DNA from: Bacilli bacterium | GTDB taxonomy: Bacteria; Bacillota; Bacilli; Bacillales; Amphibacillaceae | NCBI GenBank assembly: GCA_012838505.1 | Contig: DUPD01000020.1 | Span: 1-64,000 of the forward strand | Length of the DNA: 64,000 bases | Direction of reading: 5' to 3' | Shown here: positions 29,194 through 38,814 of the stretch, one piece after another | How the letters are laid out: every line of letters starts with the position of its first letter | How positions within the stretch are numbered: position 1 is the stretch's first letter | Translations under genes and position numbers: made by a program | Notes under the pieces: model-generated | What the model was told of the DNA's origin: nothing | Seen by the model: the letters and a program-made list of their open reading frames with translations, nothing else | Databases searched by the model: none

Positions 29194-30429
29194 TTAAATA
29201 TCAAACGCCCATGCGCCTTTGCGGAAGACAGCTTCTGTTGAACCATCAGGTAAAATCCCGTCAATGTCTAACTCAGCAGAACCAATCATAAAGTCAACGT
29301 GTGTTAAGCTGTCGTTCACGCCGTGCTGATCGAGCTCTTCTTCAGACATGTCTGAGCCACCTGCTAAATTCGTCGGATAAGCTTTTCCTAACGCAACGTG
29401 GCATGATGCATTTTCATCATACAATGTATTATAGAAAATTAAGCCAGACTGTGAAATTGGTGATGCGTCTGGAACGAGCGCTAACTCACCTAGACGTTTG
29501 GCACCTTCATCCGTTTCAAGTAAATTTTTCAGCGTATCATAACCTTGCTCCGCTTCAAAATCAACAACTTGTCCATCTTTAAACGTTAAGCTGAAATGAT
29601 CAATCGTATTCCCATTATAAACAAGTGGTTTTGTATTGCTGACTACACCGTTCACCTCATATTTATGCGGGACTGTAAAGACTTCCTCAGTCGGCATGTT
29701 CGGGTTGAAATGCAGACCATCTGTCGTATAAGCGCCGCCACCTTTCCAAATATGACCCTCTGGCAAGCCAAAAGTAATATCTGTTCCAGGTGCTTTAAAG
29801 ACTAACGCTTTGTACTTTTTCTCGTTCAGAATCGCGTGGGCATTTTTCAGTGTTTGATTATGCTCGTCCCATGCTTTGATCGGGTCTTCTTGATCGACAC
29901 GAACGATTTTGAAAATTTGTTCCCAAAGCTTTTCTTTCGCTTCTTCCGCTTCTAAACCTGGGAAGATTTTTTGTGACCAATCGCCTGTTGGGATTGAAAT
30001 AATTGACCACGCAATTCGATCGTTCATCGTATATTGTCTAAATTCCTTCATTGCCTCAGCACTTGCTTTCGAAGCTGCCGCAACCTTCTTCGCGTCAACA
30101 TCTTTCAGTAAATCTGGATTTGTTGAACGAATTGATAATAACGCCCCACCATCTTTGGCAAAGTCTAAGTACTTATCAACTTGCCACGGACGGACATCCG
30201 TCAACACTGCTTCTGATTCATTTTGATACTTCAGTAATGAAATCTCATCATCTTGCCAGTTAATTAAGACACTTTTCGCACCCAATTCATACGCTTTACG
30301 AACAACGATTCTCGTGAACTCCACGCCCTCAATTGATGAATTAACCATTAGTGCTTGCCCTTTTTGCAAGTTAACACCCGTTCTCAAAGCAAGCTCAGCA
30401 TACTTTTCTTGTAATTTTATATCTGCCAT
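29194..30429 (-). CDS. M29 family aminopeptidase
   Basis: A 411-residue cytoplasmic metallo-aminopeptidase of the PepS/AmpS group, which trims N-terminal residues during peptide recycling. Family motifs include the metal-ligand glutamate region PTEEVFTVPHK, LVYNGNTIDHF and the C-terminal NDSLTHVDFMIGS with ligand His and Asp. ATG at 30429 follows TTGGAGGG; a start five codons upstream would overlap this site. Confidence 0.92.
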   Translation of the reverse strand: MADIKLQEKYAELALRTGVNLQKGQALMVNSSIEGVEFTRIVVRKAYELGAKSVLINWQDDEISLLKYQNESEAVLTDVRPWQVDKYLDFAKDGGALLSIRSTNPDLLKDVDAKKVAAASKASAEAMKEFRQYTMNDRIAWSIISIPTGDWSQKIFPGLEAEEAKEKLWEQIFKIVRVDQEDPIKAWDEHNQTLKNAHAILNEKKYKALVFKAPGTDITFGLPEGHIWKGGGAYTTDGLHFNPNMPTEEVFTVPHKYEVNGVVSNTKPLVYNGNTIDHFSLTFKDGQVVDFEAEQGYDTLKNLLETDEGAKRLGELALVPDASPISQSGLIFYNTLYDENASCHVALGKAYPTNLAGGSDMSEEELDQHGVNDSLTHVDFMIGSAELDIDGILPDGSTEAVFRKGAWAFDI

Positions 30430-30494
30430 TTGTAAACCCTCCAATTTCTATCATCATTCTATTATACATCACTTATTTCGGATTATGAAATAGT

Positions 30495-32378
30495 TTACTC
30501 CTGCTCGATCTCCTCGACAATCAACGACAACTCTTCCCAACGCTCCATCTTCACCTCAAGCTCATCCTCCAATTCAAGCTGACGATCATAATGCTTATGC
30601 ACCGCATCAGCATCCGCCCCAGCTTCAATTACCGCCTCTTTCTCAACCTCAATCGCTTCCTCCAACGCCTCAATCTCATCCTCAATCGTCGCCCACTCCT
30701 TCTGCTCCTGATAAGACAAACGCCTTTTCTTCGGACGCGATGGGACAGGCTTCGACTTTTCCTCGGTAGGCTCACTTTTTGTTTCCATTTGTTTTGCCAA
30801 AAACTCACTATAGTTCCCATAGAAAGGTTCGATTGTTCCCGACTCCTTAAAGACGAGTAGTTGTTCCACTACACGATCGAGGAAATAACGATCGTGGGAA
30901 ACGGTAATTACGACACCGGGGAAGCTATCCAAATAGTCTTCAAGAATCGCTAACGTATGTGTATCTAAATCGTTGGTCGGCTCATCAAGTAGTAAAACAT
31001 TCGGCTCTTCCATCAATACTTTTAATAAATAAAGTCGACGCTTTTCCCCACCTGAAAGTCGGCGAATATATGTCCACTGTTGCGAACGCGGGAATAAAAA
31101 GCGTTCGAGCATTTGCTCTGCCGTGATCGTTTCATTTTTTTCGGTATGAATAACTTCCGCTGTTTCTCTGATGTACTCGATGATTTTCAGATTTTCGTCC
31201 ATATCGCTATGATCTTGTTGGTAATAGCCAAATTTAACGGTTGGCCCTGTTTCGATTTTACCTTGATCAGGAGTGATTCGTTCGGCAATCAGGTTCAGTA
31301 ACGTCGATTTACCGGTACCATTCGCACCGACAATCCCGATTCGGTCACCAGGTTTGATTAAAAATGAGAAATCAGTGATTAATTTGTTCGTGTCGTAGCC
31401 TTTTGAAATGTTGTGCAATTCGAGCACTTTTTTTCCTAATCGTGTTGAACCAACACCGAATTCGAGCTCCGATTGATCTGTCGCGAACGTTTTTGTTTGC
31501 ATCTCACCAATCCGCTCAATTCTAGCTTTTTGCTTAGTCGAGCGAGCACGTGCCCCTCGTTTGAGCCAGGCCATTTCACTTCTCAACACATTGGCGTGCT
31601 TCTGTTCATCTTGCTTTGCTAATTCGAGTCGTTCTGCTTTTTTTGTTAAGTATGTTTCATAATTTCCAGTATATTGATAGAGCTGACCGAGATCAAGCTC
31701 ATAAATTTTCGTTGTCACCCGATTGAGAAAATACCGATCGTGCGTCACGAGCATAACCGCCCCTTGATAAGTCGGTAAAAATTTCTCCAACCACTCAATT
31801 GACTCGTGATCTAGGTGGTTCGTCGGCTCATCAAGAATCAGCAGATGTGCTGGCTGGACGAGCGCTTTTGCTAAGGCGACTCGTTTCTGTTGTCCTCCAG
31901 ATAAAGTGTTGATTTTTTGATCAAATTGATGAATGCCCAATTTAGTCAAAATTGTTTTTGCCGTCGTCGCAGCATCCCACGCGTCCTGTTGATCCATTTT
32001 TGTTTGCATCTTTGTGAATGTCGCTTGCGCATCTGGATCGGTCGGATTTTTACCTAAGTTTAACAACGCTTGTTCATACTCACGAAGAATCGTCATCACT
32101 TCTGATTCACCAGCAAAAATCTCAGCCAACACTGTTCGGTCATGGTTCAGATTTGGCTCTTGTGATAAATAGGCAATCTTAAAATCACGCGCATGGTTGA
32201 GTGCCCCATGATCACGATCCTCTATTCCGGCAATCACCTTTAACAGCGTCGACTTCCCCGTCCCATTCACACCAACAATTCCAATGCGATCGCGATTTTG
32301 GATTGAAAAAGATAGTTGATTAAATAAAGTTTTTTCTCCATACGTCTTAGTTAAGTTTTCAATTGCTAAAATCTCCAT
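30495..32378 (-). CDS. ABC-F ATPase, Uup/YfmR-like
   Basis: A 627-residue protein with two ABC domains and no membrane segments. Both sites are canonical: Walker A GVNGTGKST and GANGTGKST, signatures LSGGQQKR and LSGGEKRR, Walker B LLILDEPTNHLD and VLLLDEPTNDLD. A basic inter-domain linker (KRGARARSTKQKARIERI) and a C-terminal charged coiled coil (residues 545-627) identify it as Uup/YfmR-like. In B. subtilis YfmR helps resolve stalled ribosomes together with EF-P. It is a single-gene unit. Confidence 0.92.
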   Translation of the reverse strand: MEILAIENLTKTYGEKTLFNQLSFSIQNRDRIGIVGVNGTGKSTLLKVIAGIEDRDHGALNHARDFKIAYLSQEPNLNHDRTVLAEIFAGESEVMTILREYEQALLNLGKNPTDPDAQATFTKMQTKMDQQDAWDAATTAKTILTKLGIHQFDQKINTLSGGQQKRVALAKALVQPAHLLILDEPTNHLDHESIEWLEKFLPTYQGAVMLVTHDRYFLNRVTTKIYELDLGQLYQYTGNYETYLTKKAERLELAKQDEQKHANVLRSEMAWLKRGARARSTKQKARIERIGEMQTKTFATDQSELEFGVGSTRLGKKVLELHNISKGYDTNKLITDFSFLIKPGDRIGIVGANGTGKSTLLNLIAERITPDQGKIETGPTVKFGYYQQDHSDMDENLKIIEYIRETAEVIHTEKNETITAEQMLERFLFPRSQQWTYIRRLSGGEKRRLYLLKVLMEEPNVLLLDEPTNDLDTHTLAILEDYLDSFPGVVITVSHDRYFLDRVVEQLLVFKESGTIEPFYGNYSEFLAKQMETKSEPTEEKSKPVPSRPKKRRLSYQEQKEWATIEDEIEALEEAIEVEKEAVIEAGADADAVHKHYDRQLELEDELEVKMERWEELSLIVEEIEQE

Positions 32379-32460
32379 CTAACGATCCCCCACTTCTCTT
32401 GCTAGTATAATACAGACACGTTATTCGAACAAATTTTATAATTAATCATTTGATTGAGGA

Positions 32461-32700
32461 AATTGCAGACAAGTTAGAGAAAATACAGACGAATTTAGTG
32501 AAATGCAGACAAGTCAGAGGAAATACAGACGAGTTCGGCGAAATGCAGACAAGTCGGAGGAAATACAGACAAGTTTAGCGAAATGCAGACAAGTCAGAGG
32601 AAATACAGACGAGTTCGGCGAAATGCAGACAAGTCAGAGGAAATACAGACAAGTTCAGTGATTTGTGCACAACTTAGTTGAAATGTGCACTTGTTCCTCT
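32461..32700. repeat. 20-bp tandem array, ten clear units
   Basis: From 32461 to 32660 ten units hold an exact 20-bp register. Types AAATGCAGACAAGTCAGAGG and AAATACAGACGAGTTCGGCG alternate, giving a 40-bp higher order. Two degenerate units (GTGCAC core) run to 32700. It lies upstream of the Uup-like gene and downstream of cls. The same unit family recurs at 42801. Confidence 0.92.
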
Positions 32701-32702
32701 CT

Positions 32703-32744
32703 CAAGCTAAAACAGATGAAGCAAACTTAGTTGCTCCATCTGTT
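32703..32744 (-). terminator. Probable terminator after cls
   Basis: Stem AACAGATGGAGCAA with TTGCTTCATCTGTT, one mismatch, followed on the minus strand by a short TTTTAG. Confidence 0.55.
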
Positions 32745-32756
32745 GTGGTGAGTTTT

Positions 32757-34187
32757 TTATAAAATTGGTGAAATCAATCTGGCGATTGATTCTTTAAACT
32801 TAATCCACGCAGATCTCTGTTGGTAAGCTTCATATGTTAGTAATTCTGATTTCTTCATATCTTCTTCAAAGTGAGCGAGCAATCGTTGCGTTACTTCTTC
32901 GCTGTAGAGAAAGGCGTTGACTTCAAAGTTCAATCGGAAGCTCCGAACGTCAATATTCGCTGTTCCAACTGAGGCGATTTTTCCATCGACCATAATTGTT
33001 TTGGCGTGGAGGAAGCCATTTTGATAAATATAAACTTTTGCGCCAGCTTCGAGCATGTTGCCAATATAGGAATATGTCGCCCAGTAAACGAATGGGTGGT
33101 CTGGTTTATTTGGGATCATAATTCGGACATCGATGCCGGATAGGGCAGCGATTTTTACGGCGTCGGCAAGACTTTCGTCTGGGATAAAGTATGGTGTCTG
33201 AATGTAAACATAGTCTTCCGCTTCCATCAACAATTTGATGTAACCATATTTGATTTGCTCCCAGTCTGAGTCCGGGCCACTTGAAACAATTTGCATTCCG
33301 ACGTTTCCTTGTGGTTCTGCTCGATAATAGGATGAATCATAGAGGATCAGTTGGTGCTTCGATGCTTGATTCCAGTCTAAAATAAAGCGAGTTTGGATGC
33401 TACGGACGGATTCCCCTACGATACGTAAATGTGTGTCGCGCCAGTATCCGTACTTCTTAACTTTTCCGAGATACTCATCGCCGACATTAAATCCACCGAT
33501 ATAGCCAATTTTCCCATCAATCACAACGACTTTACGATGATTTCGGTAGTTAATTTTGAAATTGATTTTTGGAATTAATGACGGGAAAAATGCCTCAACA
33601 ATGACACCTGCTTTTTTTAATTCCCAAATAAATTGTGGACTTAATTTTCGCGAGCCAAAATCATCATACAAAAAACGAACGGATACACCTTCCTTGGCTT
33701 TCAGTTTTAGGACATCGGCAATCTTTCGGCCTAAGTTGTCATCTCGATAGATGTAATATTGAATATGAATGTGATCCTCTGCTGCAATTAAATCTTTGAT
33801 CAGCTGATCAAATTTTGCCTGTCCATCGTTAAAAATTTCCACTTCATTTTCTTGAGTCAAAATCGCATCATTATTGCGTAAATGTAAGTAAAACAGGTCA
33901 ATATTATCTTGATAAAGTTCTGGGATTGGGAAGCTTCCTTCATCAAGTAATTGCAACTGATTTTCAACTGCTTTTTTTACACCTAGTTTACTTTTGTTAT
34001 CCCAAATAAAAAGTTTCTTTCGGCTCAGTTTTCGACCAAAAATTAAATAGAGAAAAAAGCCAAAGATCGGTATAAACGTGATGACAAGAATCCAAGCCCA
34101 AGTCGAGGTTGGATTTCTGTGTTCAAGAAACACCAACACAATGACTAAGAGAAAGTTAAAAATAAAAATAAGTTCAGTAATCCCCAA
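32757..34187 (-). CDS. cls: Cardiolipin synthase
   Basis: Condenses two phosphatidylglycerol molecules into cardiolipin at the membrane. Two N-terminal membrane helices are followed by two phospholipase-D HKD motifs: NHRKVVVIDGKIGYIGGFN and LHAKTIMVDGKIASVGTANI. At 476 residues it has the Bacillus length. The TTG at 34187 is chosen because GGGAGGAG lies seven bases upstream; an in-frame ATG nine codons earlier would place that site inside the coding region. Confidence 0.93.
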   Translation of the reverse strand: MGITELIFIFNFLLVIVLVFLEHRNPTSTWAWILVITFIPIFGFFLYLIFGRKLSRKKLFIWDNKSKLGVKKAVENQLQLLDEGSFPIPELYQDNIDLFYLHLRNNDAILTQENEVEIFNDGQAKFDQLIKDLIAAEDHIHIQYYIYRDDNLGRKIADVLKLKAKEGVSVRFLYDDFGSRKLSPQFIWELKKAGVIVEAFFPSLIPKINFKINYRNHRKVVVIDGKIGYIGGFNVGDEYLGKVKKYGYWRDTHLRIVGESVRSIQTRFILDWNQASKHQLILYDSSYYRAEPQGNVGMQIVSSGPDSDWEQIKYGYIKLLMEAEDYVYIQTPYFIPDESLADAVKIAALSGIDVRIMIPNKPDHPFVYWATYSYIGNMLEAGAKVYIYQNGFLHAKTIMVDGKIASVGTANIDVRSFRLNFEVNAFLYSEEVTQRLLAHFEEDMKKSELLTYEAYQQRSAWIKFKESIARLISPIL

Positions 34188-34267
34188 TGTATTTCTCCTC
34201 CCATCACTATTCATACATAATATACCACACCACTCAATAAATGTTCACTATTTTCGTTTGTTTTAAA

Positions 34268-34310
34268 GAAAAAACGCTTTTGATCGCCGTAAGGACGTGA
34301 ATCAAAAGCG
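34268..34310 (-). terminator. Terminator after the Hsp20 gene
   Basis: Stem CGCTTTTGAT/ATCAAAAGCG followed on the minus strand by TTTTTTC; a second small hairpin (CACCCACT/AATTGGGTG) precedes it. Confidence 0.85.
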
Positions 34311-34340
34311 AATCACCCAATTGAGTGGGTGAATTTTTGA

Positions 34341-34787
34341 CTAATCAATTGATAGGTCTCTTTTTTTAATCACTTGTTTCTTGGCTTTTACTTTAAGTAA
34401 GCCTTGCTGAAAATCTGCTTGTAATGTTGATGGGATAATCGTGCCTGGGAGATTGATGATGCTTTCGCGAGCGCGATGGAATTGTTTTGATTGGTAGTAA
34501 TCTCTTTGGTCGTCTTTTATTTCTTGGTGTTTGTCTTCTGTGACGCGGACGATTAGTCGGTTGTCTCTAATTAAGAGTTGGATTCGATCTTTGCTGATGC
34601 CGGGTAATTGATATGTGACAATCCATTCCTGATCGGTGTTTTTGACATATGTGGGAATTTGTCTGTTTTGAAAAAATTGGTCGATCGATGCAAGCAAACT
34701 ATCATCGGGGTAGCGTTGAAATAGGCTATCCATTTTTTTGACCCAGTCGCGGGCGATTTTCAGAAAGTCCTGATCATGTTCGGTCAT
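34341..34787 (-). CDS. Hsp20/alpha-crystallin family protein
   Basis: A small heat shock protein-like chaperone of 148 residues. The alpha-crystallin domain occupies about residues 55-140, with YQLPGISKDRIQLLIRDNRL and the C-terminal FQQGLLKVKAKK (the usual GVL motif reads GLLKV). The N-terminal region is helical. ATG at 34787 follows GTGAGG; 12 upstream in-frame codons lack support. Relatives act in stress response or in spore coats. Confidence 0.85.
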   Translation of the reverse strand: MTEHDQDFLKIARDWVKKMDSLFQRYPDDSLLASIDQFFQNRQIPTYVKNTDQEWIVTYQLPGISKDRIQLLIRDNRLIVRVTEDKHQEIKDDQRDYYQSKQFHRARESIINLPGTIIPSTLQADFQQGLLKVKAKKQVIKKRDLSID

Positions 34788-34922
34788 TTTCCTCACACTC
34801 CTATCTTCAATTAATTTATGCATTGGGTTAAATAAATGTTAATTTGTCTAAATAGTTTAAATTTTTTAAAAAATCACTTGACGGATGAGAAAATCTACTC
34901 TATAATCCTTAATAATATATAT

Positions 34923-35073
34923 AGCTCTTATCAAGAGTGGCTGAGGGAATAGGCCCTGTGAAGCCCGGCAACCTACGTGAAAGAAAGGTGCTAAATCCTA
35001 CAGATTATTAATCTGGCAGATAAGACGAGGCTAAGACACCGCAAACCTCTTCTTACCTAAGGAGAGGTTTTTT
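34923..35073 (+). promoter_or_regulatory. SAM riboswitch (S-box) with terminator
   Basis: The S-box core is clear: CTTATCAAGAGTGG, CTGAGGGA, TAGGCCCTGTGAAGCCCGGC, AACC, GGTGCTAAATCC, and GGCAGATAAG closing helix P1. An intrinsic terminator follows (AACCTCT/AGAGGTT with seven T, 35044-35073). When SAM binds, the terminator forms and metY is switched off. It precedes the sulfhydrylase gene by 45 bp. Confidence 0.95.
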
Positions 35074-35117
35074 TGTAAATAGGGTTGTACATACACAATT
35101 GGAGGAGGAGATTCAAA

Positions 35118-36797
35118 ATGACAAAAAGTAATTTTCGCTCGACTGGTGTAGAAACGCAATTAATTCATGGGGGACAGCAGGTTGATCCAACGACCCAATC
35201 CCGGGCCGTTCCGATCTATCAAACAACTTCATATGTGTTTCGCGATACTGAGCATGCCCAGAACTTATTCGGCTTGGCTGAACCAGGTAATATTTATTCG
35301 CGAATTATGAACCCAACGCTTGATGCATTTGAGCAGCGTGTGGCGCTTTTAGAAGATGGTGTTGGTGCAGTGGCTACTGCTTCAGGAATGTCAGCAATTA
35401 CGTTAGCGATTTTTAATATTGCTGGTACAGGCGATGAAATCATTACCGATAGTAATCTTTATGGTGGAACTTATAATTTATTTAAGCAAACTTTACCTAA
35501 GTATGGCATCAATGTTGTCTTTGTTGATGGAACAGATCCAGAGAACTTCAGAGCTGCGATCACGGATAAGACGAAAGCAATTTTTGCTGAGACGATTACG
35601 AACCCTTCATTACATGTATTTGATATTGAGGCAGTTGCTGATATCGCACATGAAAATGGCATTCCATTACTAATTGATAATACATTTGCTTCACCTTATG
35701 GCGCTAAACCAATTAAATGGGGTGCAGATGTTGTGATCCACTCTGCAACAAAATGGATTGGTGGTCATGGTACCTCAATTGGTGGAATTGTTGTTGATGC
35801 TGGTCGTTTCGATTGGACGCAAGGACGATTCCCAGGGTTTACTGAACCAGATGAGTCATACCACGGTGTTCGATTTGGTACAGATGTAGGTCCAGCTGCT
35901 TTTGCTTTGAAATTACGCGTTCAATTATTGCGTGATATCGGTCCAGCTCTAAGTCCACAAAATGCCTTTTATTTCTTACAAGGACTTGAGACACTTAATT
36001 TAAGAGTGAAGCGACATTCAGAAAATACTGAAAAGGTTGCTCAATATTTAGTTAACCATCCAGAAGTTGAGTGGGTCAATTATCCAGGTCTAGAGTCACA
36101 CCCTTCTCATGAGTTAGCGAAAAAATATTTAATTGATACGTATGGTTCAATTATTACCTTTGGTGTGAAAGGTGGCCGTGAAGTTGGTCGAAAAGTGATT
36201 GATAACATTGAATTGTTCTCTCACGTTGCTAACGTTGGGGATGCAAAATCATTAATCATTCACCCAGCTTCAACAACACACCAACAGCTTGATGCAGAAG
36301 GATTAAAAGCGAGTGGTGTATCTGAATCACTCATTCGTTTATCTGTTGGTTTGGAGAGTTTTGATGATATTGTTGCTGACTTGGATCAAGCAATCGCAAA
36401 AGCAACTGATACAGAACCAACAATCAAGCCAACACTTGATGATGCCGTTCGCTGGGTGCTTGACTCACCGTTTGCTCGTGAAGATGGTGGCATTCGTCCG
36501 AAGAATATTGTCGTTGCAGGCGATCAGTCAAAACATAATTGCTTGAAAAAACTTGCTAACTTAGGTTTTAAATTTACTGATTTAGCGGCTAATGACCAAC
36601 CGATTGATTTATTGTTTGTGTCTGATCCGAGTGTGATTGATCAGTTACCAGCTGACGCAAAGCTCGTTTGGTTTAGAACAAAAGATGACTATAGCGCATT
36701 GAAGGCACAAGCAGAAGAAAATAATCAATTTTACGTTGAAGATCAATGCCTATTCGGCGCAGCCAAACAAGTCCGCGCCAACCCTAAGCATGATTAA
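35118..36797 (+). CDS. metY: O-acetylhomoserine sulfhydrylase with extra C-terminal domain
   Basis: A PLP enzyme making homocysteine from O-acetylhomoserine and sulfide. Residues 1-425 are a full Cys/Met-metabolism enzyme: SRIMNPTLDAFE, TASGMSAI, and the PLP lysine in SATKWIGGHG. Residues 430-559 form a further domain with a Rossmann-like start (NIVVAGDQSKHNCLKKLANL), reminiscent of a degenerate CoA-binding domain. The usual family length is about 425-435, so this is a fusion. ATG at 35118 has GGAGGAGG. It is under an S-box. Confidence 0.9.
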   Translation: MTKSNFRSTGVETQLIHGGQQVDPTTQSRAVPIYQTTSYVFRDTEHAQNLFGLAEPGNIYSRIMNPTLDAFEQRVALLEDGVGAVATASGMSAITLAIFNIAGTGDEIITDSNLYGGTYNLFKQTLPKYGINVVFVDGTDPENFRAAITDKTKAIFAETITNPSLHVFDIEAVADIAHENGIPLLIDNTFASPYGAKPIKWGADVVIHSATKWIGGHGTSIGGIVVDAGRFDWTQGRFPGFTEPDESYHGVRFGTDVGPAAFALKLRVQLLRDIGPALSPQNAFYFLQGLETLNLRVKRHSENTEKVAQYLVNHPEVEWVNYPGLESHPSHELAKKYLIDTYGSIITFGVKGGREVGRKVIDNIELFSHVANVGDAKSLIIHPASTTHQQLDAEGLKASGVSESLIRLSVGLESFDDIVADLDQAIAKATDTEPTIKPTLDDAVRWVLDSPFAREDGGIRPKNIVVAGDQSKHNCLKKLANLGFKFTDLAANDQPIDLLFVSDPSVIDQLPADAKLVWFRTKDDYSALKAQAEENNQFYVEDQCLFGAAKQVRANPKHD

Positions 36798-36825
36798 TTA
36801 TAAGTAAAGAAGCACTTTAACTACC

Positions 36826-36984
36826 GCAGCTGAAATATACTCCCTTTCCGCGGGCACGGCCTCAGCTAACTAATTAAAGCAAAAATCGCTTTAATTAGTG
36901 GATCTTCGGACTCGTGCTGGGACTGCGGTTACTCGTCCCACTGAAGCCATTTGTTCCCGCAGGAGTGTCGCATATTTCATCTGC
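36826..36984. repeat. Dispersed structured element, copy 3
   Basis: Outer stem GCAG-TGAAATAT with ATATTTCA-CTGC, then GCGGG/CCCGC, GCACG/CGTGC and the central hairpin ACTAATTAAAGC (36869-36880) with GCTTTAATTAGT (36888-36899). An insertion between the right-hand arms (36917-36955) carries its own small hairpin GGGAC/GTCCC. Conserved blocks CAGCTAAC and GTGGATCTTCGG are present. It lies between metY and the metY terminator. Confidence 0.85.
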
Positions 36985-36989
36985 TAGAT

Positions 36990-37031
36990 GGTAAGAGTTC
37001 AATAATCATGAACTCTTACCTTTTTTATTTT
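36990..37031 (+). terminator. Terminator after metY and element copy 3
   Basis: Stem GGTAAGAGTTCA/TGAACTCTTACC followed by TTTTTTATTTT. Because it is downstream of the repeat element, the element would be part of the metY transcript. Confidence 0.9.
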
Positions 37032-37181
37032 GATTATAATGCTCGTCGTTATTCCCTGATCCAGAGTGAAAATCATCGGGGTATTACATACATAATCTAG
37101 TCATTTAAGAAGATCCGTTTTATTTTCTGGGAGAACGGGAATAAATATGATCATACAATTATATTGAATGGGTGTTAGCTG

Positions 37182-38123
37182 ATGACGCGACGACGAAGAA
37201 AACAATTATTTTGGACTGGCTTATCAATATTGATACTGGCTGGTTTTCTATATTTACTCCTCAGACCAAATCCAATTTACCAAACGACAATCACAGAACC
37301 AGATCAAGAACCGATTGATGAAGTAATCAGTCAAGTCGAAAGTATGGATGAAGAAGTTCAAACCGCTACAAACGATCTATCGCAAAGTTTAAAAGATGCA
37401 GTCGAGCAAACGATCAATGTTTTCACACAAAATGACTACTACGTAACGGCGATTGGTGATTCCTTAACACAAGGGGTTGGTGATGAAACAAATCGAGATG
37501 GCTACTTATCGACCGTGAAACGGCGTCTTTCGGCGATGGATTACCGTGTTCGAATTGAAAACTTCGGGCATCGTGGTTTTCAGACGGGGCAAGTCATCGA
37601 TCGGATTAAAGAAGAGAGTGCTGTGCAACGTTCACTTCGACGCGCCGATATTGTTTTGCTGACTGTTGGTGCAAATGATATTTTGCAAATTGTTCGTGAT
37701 AATATTTTGAATTTAGATGAGGCTGCTTTTGATGCAGAAATCGATGCTTATAAAATGCGATTAGGAGAACTAATCGATTTAATCTTGTCATATAATGAAG
37801 ATGTAGAAATTTTTCTGATTGGCTTTTATAATCCGTTTGAAGGTTATTTTGATGAGATTGAGGCGCTAGAAGAGATTTTAGTCGACTGGAATAATGTAGG
37901 TGAATCGATGTTTGAGAGTTATCAGACGGGACATTTTATTCCGATTCATGATTTATTTCAAATTGATCAGGTGAATTTGCTTGCTAATGATAATTTTCAT
38001 CCGAATGAAACGGGTTATTCTTTAATCGGGGCACGTGTATTAGAGGCTATTTTACCAATTTTTGAGCAATTAATTTCAGAAGGTGACATGCAAATGATCG
38101 ATGGGAATACGTCGGTTGAATAA
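37182..38123 (+). CDS. SGNH/GDSL-family hydrolase, YpmR-like
   Basis: A 313-residue membrane-anchored esterase-type protein. One N-terminal membrane helix (about 10-27), a charged linker, then the SGNH blocks: GDSLTQGVG (Ser), NFGHRG (Gly), TVGANDIL (Asn), and DNFHPNETGY (Asp/His). The catalytic domain faces outward. With ypmS 30 bp downstream it reproduces the B. subtilis ypmR-ypmS pair. The substrate is unknown, probably a lipid or cell-wall ester. Confidence 0.88.
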   Translation: MTRRRRKQLFWTGLSILILAGFLYLLLRPNPIYQTTITEPDQEPIDEVISQVESMDEEVQTATNDLSQSLKDAVEQTINVFTQNDYYVTAIGDSLTQGVGDETNRDGYLSTVKRRLSAMDYRVRIENFGHRGFQTGQVIDRIKEESAVQRSLRRADIVLLTVGANDILQIVRDNILNLDEAAFDAEIDAYKMRLGELIDLILSYNEDVEIFLIGFYNPFEGYFDEIEALEEILVDWNNVGESMFESYQTGHFIPIHDLFQIDQVNLLANDNFHPNETGYSLIGARVLEAILPIFEQLISEGDMQMIDGNTSVE

Positions 38124-38153
38124 ATTAAGTAGACAGGATAAGGAGGCGTAATT

Positions 38154-38753
38154 TTGAAACAACGAAATTGGCAGATGTATTTTCTAATTTTATTTGGCGC
38201 CAATCTAGTTATCATAACAGTTATCGCTATTTTTATTTTCTCAACGCCACCGCAATCCGATCCTTTACCTAATCCGATCTCTGTTGATGAGCCTGGTGCG
38301 GAATTTAAAGTCGAGGCAACGAAAGAAGACTTAAATCAATTAATTAATGACTATTTAGGGCAAGTTATCCAGGCTGACTCAGCTAATTTCTCCGTTCAGA
38401 TCGATCAAGACATCCATCTCTACGGGACCTTTTCTGCTTTTGGTGTGCCGATACCGATTAATATTCGCATGGATCCAGATGTCCAGCCAAATGGAGATTT
38501 GGTTTTACTTATTACTGAAATGTCTCTTGGTTTGCTGAATTTACCAAAGGATCGAATTCTACATTATTTTAACCGACAAGTTGATACACCAGCGTGGATC
38601 TTTTTAGATTCGACCAATGAACAAATCTATGTCGCGGTCACTCAAATAAATATTCAAAGTAACATTCGTTTTAGCATGCAAGAGCTGGATTTAACGGATG
38701 AAAATATATCTTTTTCAATTAAAATTCCTCGTGCAGGTGCTGTCGTAAATTAA
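38154..38753 (+). CDS. ypmS: YpmS family membrane protein (DUF2140)
   Basis: A 199-residue protein with an N-terminal membrane helix and an extracytoplasmic domain. It contains NLPKDRILHYFNRQVDTPAWI, typical of DUF2140. Start is TTG at 38154 with AAGGAGG. It is partnered with the SGNH hydrolase upstream. No function has been shown. Confidence 0.8.
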   Translation: MKQRNWQMYFLILFGANLVIITVIAIFIFSTPPQSDPLPNPISVDEPGAEFKVEATKEDLNQLINDYLGQVIQADSANFSVQIDQDIHLYGTFSAFGVPIPINIRMDPDVQPNGDLVLLITEMSLGLLNLPKDRILHYFNRQVDTPAWIFLDSTNEQIYVAVTQINIQSNIRFSMQELDLTDENISFSIKIPRAGAVVN

Positions 38754-38770
38754 ATTCATTTAAACGAATA

Positions 38771-38806
38771 AAATAGCTAACTTATCCAACGATAAGTTAG
38801 CTATTT
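38771..38806. terminator. Bidirectional terminator, ypmS and lia operon
   Basis: Perfect 16-bp stem AAATAGCTAACTTATC/GATAAGTTAGCTATTT between convergent genes. Confidence 0.85.
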
Positions 38807-38814
38807 CAATTTTA

